Below, in pieces: positions 35,875 through 45,296 of a DNA stretch of 64,000 bases; position 1 is the stretch's first letter; each line of letters starts with the position of its first letter. Both the position numbers and the translations under genes were made by a program. The notes under the pieces are model-generated. The model worked only from the letters and a program-made list of their open reading frames with translations. It made no database searches and had not been told where the DNA came from. The stretch is from DASWJQ01 sp036397095 (lineage in GTDB: Bacteria; Chloroflexota; Anaerolineae; Anaerolineales; E44-bin32), in the NCBI GenBank assembly GCA_036397095.1, contig DASWJQ010000085.1, forward strand, positions 31,084 through 95,083, read 5' to 3'.

Positions 35875-36180
35875 CTAGCCATGAAGCGAAGCCACCTCAT
35901 CGACATCAATGCTGAGACGCGTCCGGTAGATGGCGACAATGAGAGCCAGGCCCACGGCCACTTCGGCGGCGGCTACGGCGATGACGAAAAAGACAAAGAT
36001 CTGGCCGCTCAAGTCCTGCAGCGACCGGGCGAAGCCAATGAAGGCCAGGTTGGCGGCATTGAGCATCAGCTCAATCGACATGAAGATCACGATCGCATTG
36101 CGCCGCACCAACACACCCACCACGCCCAGGGTAAACAACACGGCCGATAGGCCGATCACGGCGCCCAGCGGAACATTCAT
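35875..36180 (-). CDS. nuoK: NADH-quinone oxidoreductase subunit K
   Basis: A 101-residue, three-helix subunit with both conserved membrane glutamates: one in IELMLNAANLAFI, one in AAAEVAVGLALIVAIYR. It forms part of the membrane proton path. The ATG overlaps the nuoJ stop as ATGA. Confidence 0.97.
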   Translation of the reverse strand: MNVPLGAVIGLSAVLFTLGVVGVLVRRNAIVIFMSIELMLNAANLAFIGFARSLQDLSGQIFVFFVIAVAAAEVAVGLALIVAIYRTRLSIDVDEVASLHG

Positions 36181-36695
36181 CCCGCCTGCCTCCGAGCCCT
36201 GGCCGTCAAAAAGATGGCGCCGATCATTGCCACCAGCAGCAGGACCGATGTCGCTTCGAACGGAATCAGATAGGACTCAAACAGTAGGTCGCCGATAGCG
36301 ATCGGGCTGCCAAACCCCTCGGCCAGGACAGCTGCCAGGCCACCCTGGCCGTCGCCCTGCTGCAGCAATCCGTAGCCGAGCAGGATGACCAAGGCGAAAG
36401 CCAGCACGATGGCGACGGGGGCTTGCAGCGGCAGGCCCGGCGAAGTCGCGGCCTGTTCGACGCCGAGAAGCATGATGACAAACAAGAACAGAACCATGAT
36501 GGCGCCAGCATAGACCGTGATCTGGACCATGGCGATGAAGGGGGCCTGCAGCAGCAGGTAAAAGACGGCGATGGCCGTGAAATTGAGCACCAGAAACAGC
36601 GCCGAGTAGACCGTGTTGCGGCTGGTTATCATCATCACCGCCGAGATGACAGCAATCAGGGCCAATGCCGCGAAGATCAGCCAGTCGCCAGTCAT
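36177..36695 (-). CDS. nuoJ: NADH-quinone oxidoreductase subunit J
   Basis: A 172-residue, five-helix subunit. The conserved block NTVYSALFLVLNFTAIAVFYLLLQAPFIAMVQITVYAGAIMVLFLFVIMLLG spans helices 2-3. It overlaps nuoK by four bases and follows nuoI by 31 bases. The C-terminus is RARRQAG after the last helix. Confidence 0.95.
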   Translation of the reverse strand: MTGDWLIFAALALIAVISAVMMITSRNTVYSALFLVLNFTAIAVFYLLLQAPFIAMVQITVYAGAIMVLFLFVIMLLGVEQAATSPGLPLQAPVAIVLAFALVILLGYGLLQQGDGQGGLAAVLAEGFGSPIAIGDLLFESYLIPFEATSVLLLVAMIGAIFLTARARRQAG

Positions 36696-36726
36696 GATTC
36701 GGGTCGCCTCAGCGTTCGATCCGCCG

Positions 36727-37230
36727 TCACTTCGGGTCTTCCATCTCCGGGATCGACTTATCGAAATGCCCGGCCTCGGTCACCTGCGGCGTTGGCCCGC
36801 CCCCCGGTCGCACGGCTTCGATCAGCATTTCCTTGGTATAGATCGCGCCGCGCCGGGTGGTGTAGGACAGCTCGTAGTTTTGCTCGAGCACGATGGCCTC
36901 GGTCGGGCAGGCATCCTCGCAGTAGCCGCAGAAAATGCAGCGCAGCATGTTGATCTCGTAGGTGCTGGCATAGCGTTCACCCGGCGAGAAGCGCACCTCA
37001 TCGGTGTTCTCGGCGGCCTCAACAAAAATGGCGTCGGCGGGACAGGCGGCGGCGCACAGCGAACAGCCGATGCACTTTTCCAGGCCATTGTCATAGCGCT
37101 TGAGTTCGTGCCTGCCTTTGAAGCGGTCTCGCACCGGCCGCTTGATCTCTGGGTACTGATAGGTGACCGGCGGCTCGAACATGTTGCGCAGGATGGTCCA
37201 CAGGCCGCGCAGAATCTCCAGCGGGTTCAT
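36727..37230 (-). CDS. nuoI: NADH-quinone oxidoreductase subunit I
   Basis: A 167-residue 8Fe-ferredoxin-type subunit that carries clusters N6a and N6b. The two motifs CIGCSLCAAACP and CIFCGYCEDACP are complete. I chose the ATG at 37230 because GGAGG lies eight bases upstream; the frame is open to 37275 but that overlaps nuoH. It starts four bases past the nuoH stop. Confidence 0.97.
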   Translation of the reverse strand: MNPLEILRGLWTILRNMFEPPVTYQYPEIKRPVRDRFKGRHELKRYDNGLEKCIGCSLCAAACPADAIFVEAAENTDEVRFSPGERYASTYEINMLRCIFCGYCEDACPTEAIVLEQNYELSYTTRRGAIYTKEMLIEAVRPGGGPTPQVTEAGHFDKSIPEMEDPK

Positions 37231-37234
37231 ACCG

Positions 37235-38248
37235 TCAACCTCCCACCAACACGACGTAACCCGCCGTCCAGGCAACCGCCACCAGCGACAAAGGAAGCAG
37301 GATCTTCCAGCCCAACCCCATCAGGCGGTCATAGCGCAGCCGTGGCAAGGTCGCCCGCAGCCAGATAATGACAAACAGCAACAGGACGACCTTGGCGACC
37401 AGGTAAACCGGGCCGAGGACCGGGTAGCTGTCGACAAACGGACCCCAGAAACCGCCCAGGAAGAACGTGACGGCGATCACGCTGACGGCGATCATCTTGA
37501 TGTACTCGGCCATGAAGAACAGAGCGAACTTCATGCCGGAGTATTCGGTGTGGAAACCTGCCACCAATTCCTGCTCGGCTTCCGGAAGGTCAAACGGCGC
37601 ACGGTTAATCTCGGCAATCGAGGCAACAAACAAAATCAAGAAACCAAGCGGCTGTTTCCAGATGAACCAGTCCGCCAGCCCTTGCTGGGCGGCCACGATG
37701 TCCCGCAGGCTCATTGAGCCGGCCAAGATGATCGGAATGACAAAGGTCAAGCCCAGGGCTAACTCGTAGCTGACCATCTGCGCCGCCGCCCGCAGCCCTC
37801 CCAGCAGAGCATATTTGTTGCCCGACGACCAACCAGCCAGCGTGATGCCGTAGACGGCAATCGAGCTGACGGCCAGCAGGTAGAGCACGCCCACGTTGAA
37901 GTCGCCGGCAATCGATTGGCTGATGGTCAGGCCAAATAGGTTCAGGTCCGGACCGAACGGGATGACCGCCAGAATGATCAATGCCGGGATCACGGTAATG
38001 ACCGGCGCCAACACAAACAAGGCTCTGTCGGCCCGAGCCGGGATCAGCTCCTCTTTGAAGAACAACTTGATCCCGTCAGCGGCCGGCTGCAGCAGCCCCC
38101 ACGGCCCAACCCGGTTGGGTCCGATCCGGCTCTGCATGCGGGCCAGCACCCTGCGCTCGAACAGAGTCAGGTAGGCAAACCCGGTAGCCAGGGTGAAGAA
38201 AAGCAGCCCTGCCTTGATCGTCGGCTCGATGAGCAGCCTCCAATCCAT
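37235..38248 (-). CDS. nuoH: NADH-quinone oxidoreductase subunit H
   Basis: A 337-residue, eight-helix subunit at the base of the quinone channel. RMQSRIGPNRVGPWGLLQPAADGIKLFFKEE near the N-terminus and INRAPFDLPEAEQELVAGFHTEYSGMKFALFFMAEY in the middle are hallmarks. The start overlaps the nuoG stop as TGATG. Confidence 0.97.
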   Translation of the reverse strand: MDWRLLIEPTIKAGLLFFTLATGFAYLTLFERRVLARMQSRIGPNRVGPWGLLQPAADGIKLFFKEELIPARADRALFVLAPVITVIPALIILAVIPFGPDLNLFGLTISQSIAGDFNVGVLYLLAVSSIAVYGITLAGWSSGNKYALLGGLRAAAQMVSYELALGLTFVIPIILAGSMSLRDIVAAQQGLADWFIWKQPLGFLILFVASIAEINRAPFDLPEAEQELVAGFHTEYSGMKFALFFMAEYIKMIAVSVIAVTFFLGGFWGPFVDSYPVLGPVYLVAKVVLLLFVIIWLRATLPRLRYDRLMGLGWKILLPLSLVAVAWTAGYVVLVGG

Positions 38249-40764
38249 CAGCCGCCCACTTTGCTCAGTGTGACCTGGACCGGGACCGCCCCATTCAGCG
38301 GCACGCCCAGGCTGCGGCCCAGCAGCGCGACGCCGGCCGGCACCTCGGGCGCCAGGGCCGCCGTCATGTGTGCGCTGTGCTCGCCCAGGCGAAGTTCGAC
38401 CTGGCTGCCCGGCGTTATGCCCAGACGCTCGGCATCATCCGGATGCAGCAGGACCTGCCGCGCGGTCAGCCGTGGGGCCAACACATCGGAGGTGGCCACC
38501 GTCCGCCCATGATCGTACAGGCGATCGACTGGCACCAAGATCAGCTCATCCTCGCCTGGCTTCACCGCAACCGGCAGATCAACCGGCGGCGAACTGCGCT
38601 CGGCCGGCGTCAGGCCCAGCTGGATTCCCAAGCCCTGGCGGTTAGCGTAGGCCGTCCCGCCGAAATACAAGTCTTCACCGCCGACACCCGGCCATTGGCT
38701 TTCGACGGCTGCCAGTTCGGGGTAGCCCAAACCGGCGTAGGCTTCCACCTGCTGGCTGATGGTGTCGAACACCAGGGACGGTCCGGCCGGCGCTGGGCCT
38801 TGTTCGAGCCCTTCCGCAATCCGTGCGACGATCTGCCAGTCGGGCAGACAGTCACCGGCCCCCGGCAACGCCGGATAGAAACGCTGCACACGCCGCTCGC
38901 CGCTGGTATAGGTCCCTTCCCGCTCCAAATAGGATGCGGCCGGCAGCACAACATCGGCCAGCTCGGCCGTCCGTGTCATCGCCAGCTCGTGCACGATGAC
39001 CAAGCCGGCACCTTCGAGCACGGCGTCGAACGCCGGGTCATCGCCGGCCGGATCGACTCCGGCCAGCCAAACCACGCCGGCCCCCTCAAGCGCCTGCCTC
39101 AGGCCGCCCGCTGCCGGACGGAAACCCATGTCCCAGGCACCCTGCGTGTTGGCTCGGGGCCAGACCGGCACCAATCCATTGTTCGGCCGCCCCGTGTGGG
39201 CAGTCTTCTCGAGGAGTCGGGCACAGGCGGCGGCCAGCGCCTGGCTGGCGGCGTAGGACTGCCCCTCCCGGCCGTAGAAGACCACCAGATTCTTGGCCGA
39301 GGCCAATGCCCTGGCGGCAGCTGCCATTTGGCGCCCGCCTTCAAACCCGTCCAGATCCTGGGAATTGCCGGCGGCGGCTGCCAGCGCCAACACAATCGGC
39401 GCCGCCTCCGGGTATTGGTAAGTCAGGCTGTGGCTGGCGAATTTGTCCAGTCGGGTGCGGCGGCCATTGGCCACCACCAGGATGGCCCCGCGTTGGGCGG
39501 CTTGCTTGACCCGAAGCCACCAAATGGGGGCCTCTTCGTGCAGCTCGGAAGCGACCACCAGCACGGCATCGCCTGCCCCCAGATCACCCAGGTTGGATCC
39601 GGTGCTCAAACCAAACTGGTCCGCCAGATCACCGCCGGCCATCGCCTCTTCCAGAATCGCTTGGCCGTCAAGAGCCGCAAGCGTTTGGCGGAAGGTGAAC
39701 AGGTCTTCGTTGCTCAGCCGGCCGCTGGCCAGCCCGACGACCCCACCCTGCGCCTGCTTGATGCCTTCCACGACCTGCGCGATGGCTTCCCGCCAACTGA
39801 CCTCGACCAGCTCCTCGTCCTTGCGTACCAACGGCGTGGTCAAGCGGCCGCCTGGTCCGGCGTAATGGTGGGCGAACCGGCCTTTGTCGCACAGCCAGAT
39901 TTCGTTGACCGCCTCGTTCTGCCGCGGCATGATCCGTTGTGCGAGCACCTGGCCTTCGGCGGTTGGCTGACGGCGGGTGTTGACCATCGTATTGCAGCCA
40001 ACCGGGCAGTGTGAACAAAGCGAGGCGGCCGCCTTCAATTCCCAAGGACGGGCTTCAAAACGGAAGTCGGCCGTCGTCAGCGCACCGACCGGACAGATGT
40101 CGGTCGTGTTGCCGGAGAAATAGGAATCGAACCCGGGATCGGAGTAGGTGACAATCTGCAGCTTGCGGCCGCGCTCTTCGAAACCAATGACCGGATCGCC
40201 GGCAATATCCTCTTGGAAACGGGTGCAACGCGCGCACTGAATGCAGCGCTCTTGATCCAGATAGATTAGGTCGCCGAGCGGCACGTGCTTGCCCAGGTGC
40301 ATCTTGTCGCCGTAGTTAAAGCGGCTCTTGCCGGCGCCAAAGTCCATCGTCAGTTCCTGCAGCGGACACTCCCCGCCCTTGTCGCACACCGGACAATCCA
40401 ACGGGTGTGACGTCAGCAGGAATTCGACAATTTCGCCCTGACCCTGGAGCGCTTTCTCGGAGGCGGTGCGGACAACCCAGCCGTCGCCGACCGGCGTGGT
40501 GCAGGCGGTTTCGAGCTTGGGCCCGAATTCGAGCAGCACTTCGCCAGAATCGTCGCGCAGGAATTCGCCGCTCTCTCGGTCCCGCTTGGGCCGGCCAATC
40601 TCAACCAGGCACATGCGGCACATGCCGACCGGATCGAGTTTGGGGTGGTAACAGAAGACGGGGACGTAGACGCCGGACTGCTTGGCGGCGTCCACCAGCA
40701 GTGTGCCGGCGGGCACTCGAACGGGCACACCCTCGATCGTCAGGTCGATTTGCTTGTCACTCAT
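38248..40764 (-). CDS. nuoG: NADH-quinone oxidoreductase subunit G
   Basis: An 838-residue subunit. The N-terminus holds a 2Fe-2S domain (CYHPKLDPVGMCRMCLVEI), the CDKGGECPLQ site with upstream Cys/His, and CIQCARCTRF. A molybdopterin-oxidoreductase-like domain follows. CSHCPVGC plus a later Cys (IWLCDKGRF), about 34 residues on, are consistent with an extra N7-type cluster. It is a peripheral-arm electron carrier. It overlaps nuoF by eight bases and nuoH by one. Confidence 0.96.
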   Translation of the reverse strand: MSDKQIDLTIEGVPVRVPAGTLLVDAAKQSGVYVPVFCYHPKLDPVGMCRMCLVEIGRPKRDRESGEFLRDDSGEVLLEFGPKLETACTTPVGDGWVVRTASEKALQGQGEIVEFLLTSHPLDCPVCDKGGECPLQELTMDFGAGKSRFNYGDKMHLGKHVPLGDLIYLDQERCIQCARCTRFQEDIAGDPVIGFEERGRKLQIVTYSDPGFDSYFSGNTTDICPVGALTTADFRFEARPWELKAAASLCSHCPVGCNTMVNTRRQPTAEGQVLAQRIMPRQNEAVNEIWLCDKGRFAHHYAGPGGRLTTPLVRKDEELVEVSWREAIAQVVEGIKQAQGGVVGLASGRLSNEDLFTFRQTLAALDGQAILEEAMAGGDLADQFGLSTGSNLGDLGAGDAVLVVASELHEEAPIWWLRVKQAAQRGAILVVANGRRTRLDKFASHSLTYQYPEAAPIVLALAAAAGNSQDLDGFEGGRQMAAAARALASAKNLVVFYGREGQSYAASQALAAACARLLEKTAHTGRPNNGLVPVWPRANTQGAWDMGFRPAAGGLRQALEGAGVVWLAGVDPAGDDPAFDAVLEGAGLVIVHELAMTRTAELADVVLPAASYLEREGTYTSGERRVQRFYPALPGAGDCLPDWQIVARIAEGLEQGPAPAGPSLVFDTISQQVEAYAGLGYPELAAVESQWPGVGGEDLYFGGTAYANRQGLGIQLGLTPAERSSPPVDLPVAVKPGEDELILVPVDRLYDHGRTVATSDVLAPRLTARQVLLHPDDAERLGITPGSQVELRLGEHSAHMTAALAPEVPAGVALLGRSLGVPLNGAVPVQVTLSKVGG

Positions 40765-42013
40765 GACCGTTCACAACCCGCAGTTCGAAATCCTCCCGGA
40801 AGTGGGCGATGCCCGAGCTGACGGCCCCGGCAGCAAATTCGCCCAGCGCGCACAAGCACTTGCCCTGGATGCTTTTGGCGACCGAGTCGAGCAACTCGAC
40901 GTCACGCTCGGCGGCCTGACCGGCCTCGAAGCGGTTCAGGATGTTCTTCATCCAGTAGGTGCCTTCGCGGCACGGGGTGCATTTGCCGCATGACTCGTGC
41001 TGGAAGAAACGTGTGATCTTGTACTCGGCCCAGGCCACATCGACCGTTTCATCGAGGACGATGATCGAAGCCGAACCCAACTGCGAGCCGACCGCCTGGA
41101 TCGCCTCATAGTCCATCGGCGTGTCCAGCACCTGGTCGGACACCTTCAAAATCGGCGCCGACGCGCCCGCCGGCAGAATGGCCTTGATTTGTTTGCCGCC
41201 GGGAATGCCGCCACCTAGGTCGTAAATTAGATGACGGAACGGCGTGCCCAGCGGCAGCTCGTAATTGCCCGGGTTGTTGATGTTGCCTGACAGGCTGAAC
41301 ACCTTGGTCCCCGGGCTCTTCTCGGTGCCGTAACGCCGGTACCACTCGGCGCCGTTGGTCACGATCGGCGGCACGTTGGCCAGTGTTTCAACGTTGTTGA
41401 TGACCGTCGGCCGGTCGAACAGACCGCGGACCGTCGGGAACGGCGGCCGCAAGCGCGGCATGCCGAGTTTGCCTTCGAGCGACTCGAGCAGCGCGCTTTC
41501 TTCACCGCAAATGTAAGCGCCGGCGCCCAGGTGGGTATAGCAGTGCAAATGGTAGTCCGTGCCAAATAAGTCGTCGCCCAGCAGCCCACGCTGGTGTAGC
41601 TCATCAATGGCCTGGTCCAACTGGGCCGCCAGATCCCAGAACTCGCCCCGCAGGTAGATGTAGGCGACATTGGCCCGGGCGGCGTAGGCGCACAGGGCGA
41701 CCCCCTCCAGGAACTGGAAGGGGTTGCGTTCCATGATTTCGCGGTCCTTGAACGTACCCGGCTCGGATTCATCGGCGTTGACCGCCACATAGCGCGGGGT
41801 CTCCGGCGCCAGGAAACTCCATTTGAGACCGGTCGGGAAACCGGCGCCGCCCCTCCCGCGCAAGCCAGAGGCCTTGACGATACCGATAATTTCGTCGGGT
41901 GTCTGGTTGCTAACCGCCTGGCGGAAGGCGTCAAAGCCGCCGTTGTCGAGGTAGACGTCGAGCTGCCCGATGTCGGGGATATCGCGGTGGCGCAGGAGCA
42001 CGTGCTCAGCCAT
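40757..42013 (-). CDS. nuoF: NADH-quinone oxidoreductase subunit F
   Basis: A 418-residue NADH- and FMN-binding subunit. It has GLRGRGGAGFPTGLKW for nucleotide binding, AYICGEESALLESLEGKLGMPRLRPPFP, and the 4Fe-4S (N3) motif ESCGKCTPCREG with a distal Cys. The ATG at 42013 overlaps the nuoE stop by eight bases; nine further codons upstream are not needed. Confidence 0.97.
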   Translation of the reverse strand: MAEHVLLRHRDIPDIGQLDVYLDNGGFDAFRQAVSNQTPDEIIGIVKASGLRGRGGAGFPTGLKWSFLAPETPRYVAVNADESEPGTFKDREIMERNPFQFLEGVALCAYAARANVAYIYLRGEFWDLAAQLDQAIDELHQRGLLGDDLFGTDYHLHCYTHLGAGAYICGEESALLESLEGKLGMPRLRPPFPTVRGLFDRPTVINNVETLANVPPIVTNGAEWYRRYGTEKSPGTKVFSLSGNINNPGNYELPLGTPFRHLIYDLGGGIPGGKQIKAILPAGASAPILKVSDQVLDTPMDYEAIQAVGSQLGSASIIVLDETVDVAWAEYKITRFFQHESCGKCTPCREGTYWMKNILNRFEAGQAAERDVELLDSVAKSIQGKCLCALGEFAAGAVSSGIAHFREDFELRVVNGHE

Positions 42014-42506
42014 CGACCGTCTCCTGGCGAAGACCCTCAATGTGCTCCAGGGCCGAATCGACGGTCTGGTTTTCGCAATAGTGGATGCCGTCGGCGCCCT
42101 GCACCTGAAACATGGGCGCCATGTCGCAGGCCGCCAGACACATCACCTGTTCGACCGTGATCTGGCCGTCGCTGGTCGTCTCCCCCGGCTTGACCCCCAG
42201 CCGCTGGCACAGCTCGGCTGAAAAGGCCTCGGCGCCGCGCAGCGCACAGGGGAGGTCCGTACAGATCTGAACCCGGAACCGACCGCCCGGCTCGGCGTGG
42301 TACAGCGTGTAGAACTTGACCAGTTTGGCGACCTCGGTTGTCTCCAGACCGAGCAGGCCAGCAACCTCGCGCAGCGCATCGGTCGACAGGTAGCCGTACT
42401 CCCGCTGCGCCAGGTGGAGCAGCGGCATGACGGCCGCCCGCTGCCGGTCGGCCGGGTACTTGGCCAGGATGGCATCGATCTCGGCCTGATGTTCAGCCAG
42501 CGGCAC
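42006..42506 (-). CDS. nuoE: NADH-quinone oxidoreductase subunit E
   Basis: A 166-residue thioredoxin-like 2Fe-2S (N1a) subunit. The four Cys ligands are in ICTDLPCALRG and VMCLAACDMAPM. The N-terminal helical part (YPADRQRAAVMPLLHLAQREYGYLS) is typical. The GTG start at 42506 has AGGAG seven bases upstream. Confidence 0.96.
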   Translation of the reverse strand: MPLAEHQAEIDAILAKYPADRQRAAVMPLLHLAQREYGYLSTDALREVAGLLGLETTEVAKLVKFYTLYHAEPGGRFRVQICTDLPCALRGAEAFSAELCQRLGVKPGETTSDGQITVEQVMCLAACDMAPMFQVQGADGIHYCENQTVDSALEHIEGLRQETVDG

Positions 42507-42533
42507 CGTGTAACTCCTGCGAATTGGCCATGG

Positions 42534-43769
42534 TCATCGGTCGGTGTCTCCCAGGACGGGATCCAGGCTGCTGATAATCGCCACCAGGTCGGCCACCAAG
42601 TGCCCCTTGGCCATCACGGGCAGCGCCTGCAGTGCGGCAAAGCTGGGCGTACGGAAGTGGACCCGGTAGGGGTTGGGGCCGCCGTCTCCCACCAGGTAGC
42701 AGCCAAGCACACCCCGCGGCGACTCGGTGGCGGCGTAGACCGAGCCATGCGGTGCCCGGAAGCCTTCCGTCCACAGCTTGAAATGGTGGATGACGGCTTC
42801 CATGCTGTGACCCAGCTCGGAACGCGGCGGCGGGACAAACTTGCGGTTGTCGCTGCGGAACAACCCGGTGGGCAGATCGGCGATCGCCTGTTCGATAATG
42901 CGCAGCGACTGGCGCATCTCCTGCATGCGCACCACATAGCGATCGTAGACATCGCCGTTGTCAGCCGTCGGAATCTCGAAATCGTATTGTTCGTAGCCGC
43001 TGTAGGGCTGGGCGCGGCGCAGGTCGAAGGGGACACCACACGCACGCAGCACGGGTCCGGTCAGGCCTTGTGCCAGGGCCGTGTCTGCGTCAAGCGGGCT
43101 GATGCCAACCGTCCGGTCGAGCCACAATGGGTTCTTGGTCAAGATGGCTTCGTACTGGTCGAGGCGGCGAGGCAAATCCTTCATGAAGGCCCGCAGCGCC
43201 GGTTCAAAGTCAGGCGGCAGGTCGCGCCAAACCCCGCCCGGCCGGATGTACGAGGTCATCATGCGGGCGCCGGAGCACAACTCAAACAAGTCCAGGATAA
43301 CCTCGCGCTCGCGGAAGCAATACAGAAAGACCGATTGGGCCGCCAGGTCGAGAGCGTGCGTGCCCAGCCAAACCAGGTGCGAGGCAATGCGCTGCAGCTC
43401 GACCATGATGACCCGGATCGCCTGCCCGCGCACGGGCACATCAAGCTCGACCAGCTTCTCGATCGCCAGGCAGTACGTCAGGTTGTTGCCCAGATTGTTG
43501 AGGTAGTCGGTGCGGTCGGTCATGACCAAGGCCTTCTCGTAGGTCTTGGCCTCCATGTTCTTCTCGATCCCGGTGTGCAAGAAGCCGATGTCGGGAATGC
43601 AGTTGATGATGCGCTCGCCGTCCAATTCCAGAATCAGGCGCAGCACGCCATGCGTGCTTGGATGCTGCGGCCCCATGTTGAGGACGATCGTCTCGCCCGT
43701 TTGGGCGCGCTCGGACAGCAGCGGGCGCAGTTCTTCTGGGATCTGGTCTTCGGCCGGAAATGCGGTCAC
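42534..43769 (-). CDS. nuoD: NADH-quinone oxidoreductase subunit D
   Basis: A 411-residue 49-kDa-type subunit that, with NuoB, forms the quinone reduction site. NMGPQHPSTHGVLRLILELDGE, DIGFLHTGIEKNME and the quinone-site His region are present, and TESPRGVLGCYLVGDGG lies near the end. It is not fused to nuoC. The GTG start at 43769 lies seven bases past the nuoC stop. Confidence 0.97.
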   Translation of the reverse strand: MTAFPAEDQIPEELRPLLSERAQTGETIVLNMGPQHPSTHGVLRLILELDGERIINCIPDIGFLHTGIEKNMEAKTYEKALVMTDRTDYLNNLGNNLTYCLAIEKLVELDVPVRGQAIRVIMVELQRIASHLVWLGTHALDLAAQSVFLYCFREREVILDLFELCSGARMMTSYIRPGGVWRDLPPDFEPALRAFMKDLPRRLDQYEAILTKNPLWLDRTVGISPLDADTALAQGLTGPVLRACGVPFDLRRAQPYSGYEQYDFEIPTADNGDVYDRYVVRMQEMRQSLRIIEQAIADLPTGLFRSDNRKFVPPPRSELGHSMEAVIHHFKLWTEGFRAPHGSVYAATESPRGVLGCYLVGDGGPNPYRVHFRTPSFAALQALPVMAKGHLVADLVAIISSLDPVLGDTDR

Positions 43770-43776
43770 CGCCCGC

Positions 43777-44298
43777 TCACTCCTTGGCGTACGGCTTGCG
43801 TTTGTCGATTTCGTCGAAGTTGAAGGTGAACTGGACTTCTTCGTAGCCCAAAGGGTAGTCCTTACGCAGCGGATGCCCTTCCCAGTCGTGGGGCATCAAG
43901 ATGCGGCGCTGGTCATGGCTGCCGACGAAGTTGATACCGAACATGTCCCACACTTCGCGCTCGTGCCAATTGGCGCTGGGGTAGACAGATTCAATGCTGG
44001 GTAGTTCGGGCTGTTTGCCGGAGACCGGCACCTGAAGGCCCAGGTACAGGTTGTTCGGCAGGCTGTAAAGCCGGTAAGCGACAATGAAGCGAGGCTCTTG
44101 AGGATAGTAGTCGACGGCCGTCAACATCGCCAGGAAATTGAAGTTCAATGCTGGGTCATCGCGCAGGAGCTTGGCCGCCATCGTGATGGCCTTGGCCTTC
44201 AGGCTGATGGTCGTCTCACCACGGAAGGTGGTCAGCTCGAGCACATCGTCCCCCAGCTCACGCGTGACCAGTTCGGTGGCTTGTTCCAGGGTTCCCAT
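43777..44298 (-). CDS. nuoC: NADH-quinone oxidoreductase subunit C
   Basis: A 173-residue 30-kDa-type subunit. ESVYPSANWHEREVWDMFGINFVGSHDQRRILMPHDWEGHPLRKDYPL is the family signature. Two adjacent ATGs (44301 and 44298) follow GGGAG; the second has better spacing. It contacts NuoD in the peripheral arm. Confidence 0.95.
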   Translation of the reverse strand: MGTLEQATELVTRELGDDVLELTTFRGETTISLKAKAITMAAKLLRDDPALNFNFLAMLTAVDYYPQEPRFIVAYRLYSLPNNLYLGLQVPVSGKQPELPSIESVYPSANWHEREVWDMFGINFVGSHDQRRILMPHDWEGHPLRKDYPLGYEEVQFTFNFDEIDKRKPYAKE

Positions 44299-44368
44299 CA
44301 TCTCTCCCAACAACCAGGTGCATGCCGGCGCAGCCGTACGCCAGTCCGGCGAAGCGGTTGGCTGACCC

Positions 44369-44851
44369 TCAGATCCAGTCCGTCAGCGGTTCTTGCCTGA
44401 CCTTCTCGTGCAGCCGCAGAATCCCATGGATGAGAGCTTCCGGCCGTGGCGGACAACCCGCCACGTAGACATCAACCGGCACAACCTCATCGACCCCCTG
44501 CACAAGAGCATAATTGTTGAACACGCCGCTGCATGAGGCGCAGTCACCCATCGACAATACCCACTTGGGCTCGGGCATCTGGTCGTACAGCCGGCGCAGT
44601 ACCGGCGCCATCTTGCGGCTCACGCGCCCAGCAACAATCATCAGATCGCTTTGGCGCGGGCTGCCCCGCATCAATTCCATGCCGAAGCGGCTCATGTCGT
44701 AGTCGGCCGCCTGGGCGCTCATCATCTCAATGGCGCAACAGGCAAGGCCAAAGAGCATCGGCCACATGGCCCCGGTCCGGGCCCAGTTGACCGCCTTCTC
44801 CAGCGGCAGGGTAATGGTGCCGGCCGAACCGCTCTTGCCCTCTACTCCCAT
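44369..44851 (-). CDS. nuoB: NADH-quinone oxidoreductase subunit B
   Basis: A 160-residue subunit that binds the terminal cluster N2. It has the double Cys in FGLACCAIEMM, MGDCASCSGVFNNY, and VPVDVYVAGCPPRPEAL. I chose the ATG at 44851, inside the last codons of nuoA (10-base overlap), because it gives the usual length. The longer open frame upstream overlaps nuoA fully. Confidence 0.96.
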   Translation of the reverse strand: MGVEGKSGSAGTITLPLEKAVNWARTGAMWPMLFGLACCAIEMMSAQAADYDMSRFGMELMRGSPRQSDLMIVAGRVSRKMAPVLRRLYDQMPEPKWVLSMGDCASCSGVFNNYALVQGVDEVVPVDVYVAGCPPRPEALIHGILRLHEKVRQEPLTDWI

Positions 44852-45198
44852 TCCAACGCCCCTCGTCGCCAAGCGTACACGTAACCGACCAACAGAATCA
44901 CGATGAAGATAGCCATCTCGATGATACCGAACAGCCCCAGTTGGCGCAGCGAGACCGCCCACGGCAGCAAGAACACGATTTCAATGTCGAACAAGATGAA
45001 AAGCACAGCAACCAGGTAGAAATGAACCTGGACTTGGCGCCGGCCGGGCCCGATGGGCCGCATGCCGGACTCATAGGGCTCGAGCTTGCGGGTCGACGAG
45101 CGCTTCGGTCCGATCAGGTGGCCGAGCCCGACGATGGCGAATGCCATGATGGTCGCTACCAGCACGAGGATCGCGATCGGCAGGTACTCGACTTGCAT
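44842..45198 (-). CDS. nuoA: NADH-quinone oxidoreductase subunit A
   Basis: A 118-residue, three-helix subunit. YESGMRPIGPGRRQVQVHFYLVAVLFILFDIEIVFLLPWA is the conserved loop and second helix. The ATG at 45198 has GAGG five bases upstream and gives the usual length. It is the first gene of the 14-gene operon; a promoter lies about 55 bases upstream. Confidence 0.96.
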   Translation of the reverse strand: MQVEYLPIAILVLVATIMAFAIVGLGHLIGPKRSSTRKLEPYESGMRPIGPGRRQVQVHFYLVAVLFILFDIEIVFLLPWAVSLRQLGLFGIIEMAIFIVILLVGYVYAWRRGALEWE

Positions 45199-45257
45199 CA
45201 ACACCTCGGGGGTCGCTGGGAACACCGCGGGGACGGGGCCAAACCGACAATGCGTTC

Positions 45258-45266
45258 ATTCTATCA
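45258..45266 (-). promoter_or_regulatory. Extended -10 promoter of the nuo operon
   Basis: TGA-TAGAAT on the minus strand (hexamer 45258-45263). Transcription would start near 45251, giving a leader of about 53 bases. No convincing -35. Confidence 0.5.
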
Positions 45267-45296
45267 CAAGGGGTATTTGACCAGACCGAGGCGGCG

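Noticed and set aside
38368..40014. 548-codon plus-strand frame
   Set aside because: Antisense to nuoG with no recognisable domain.
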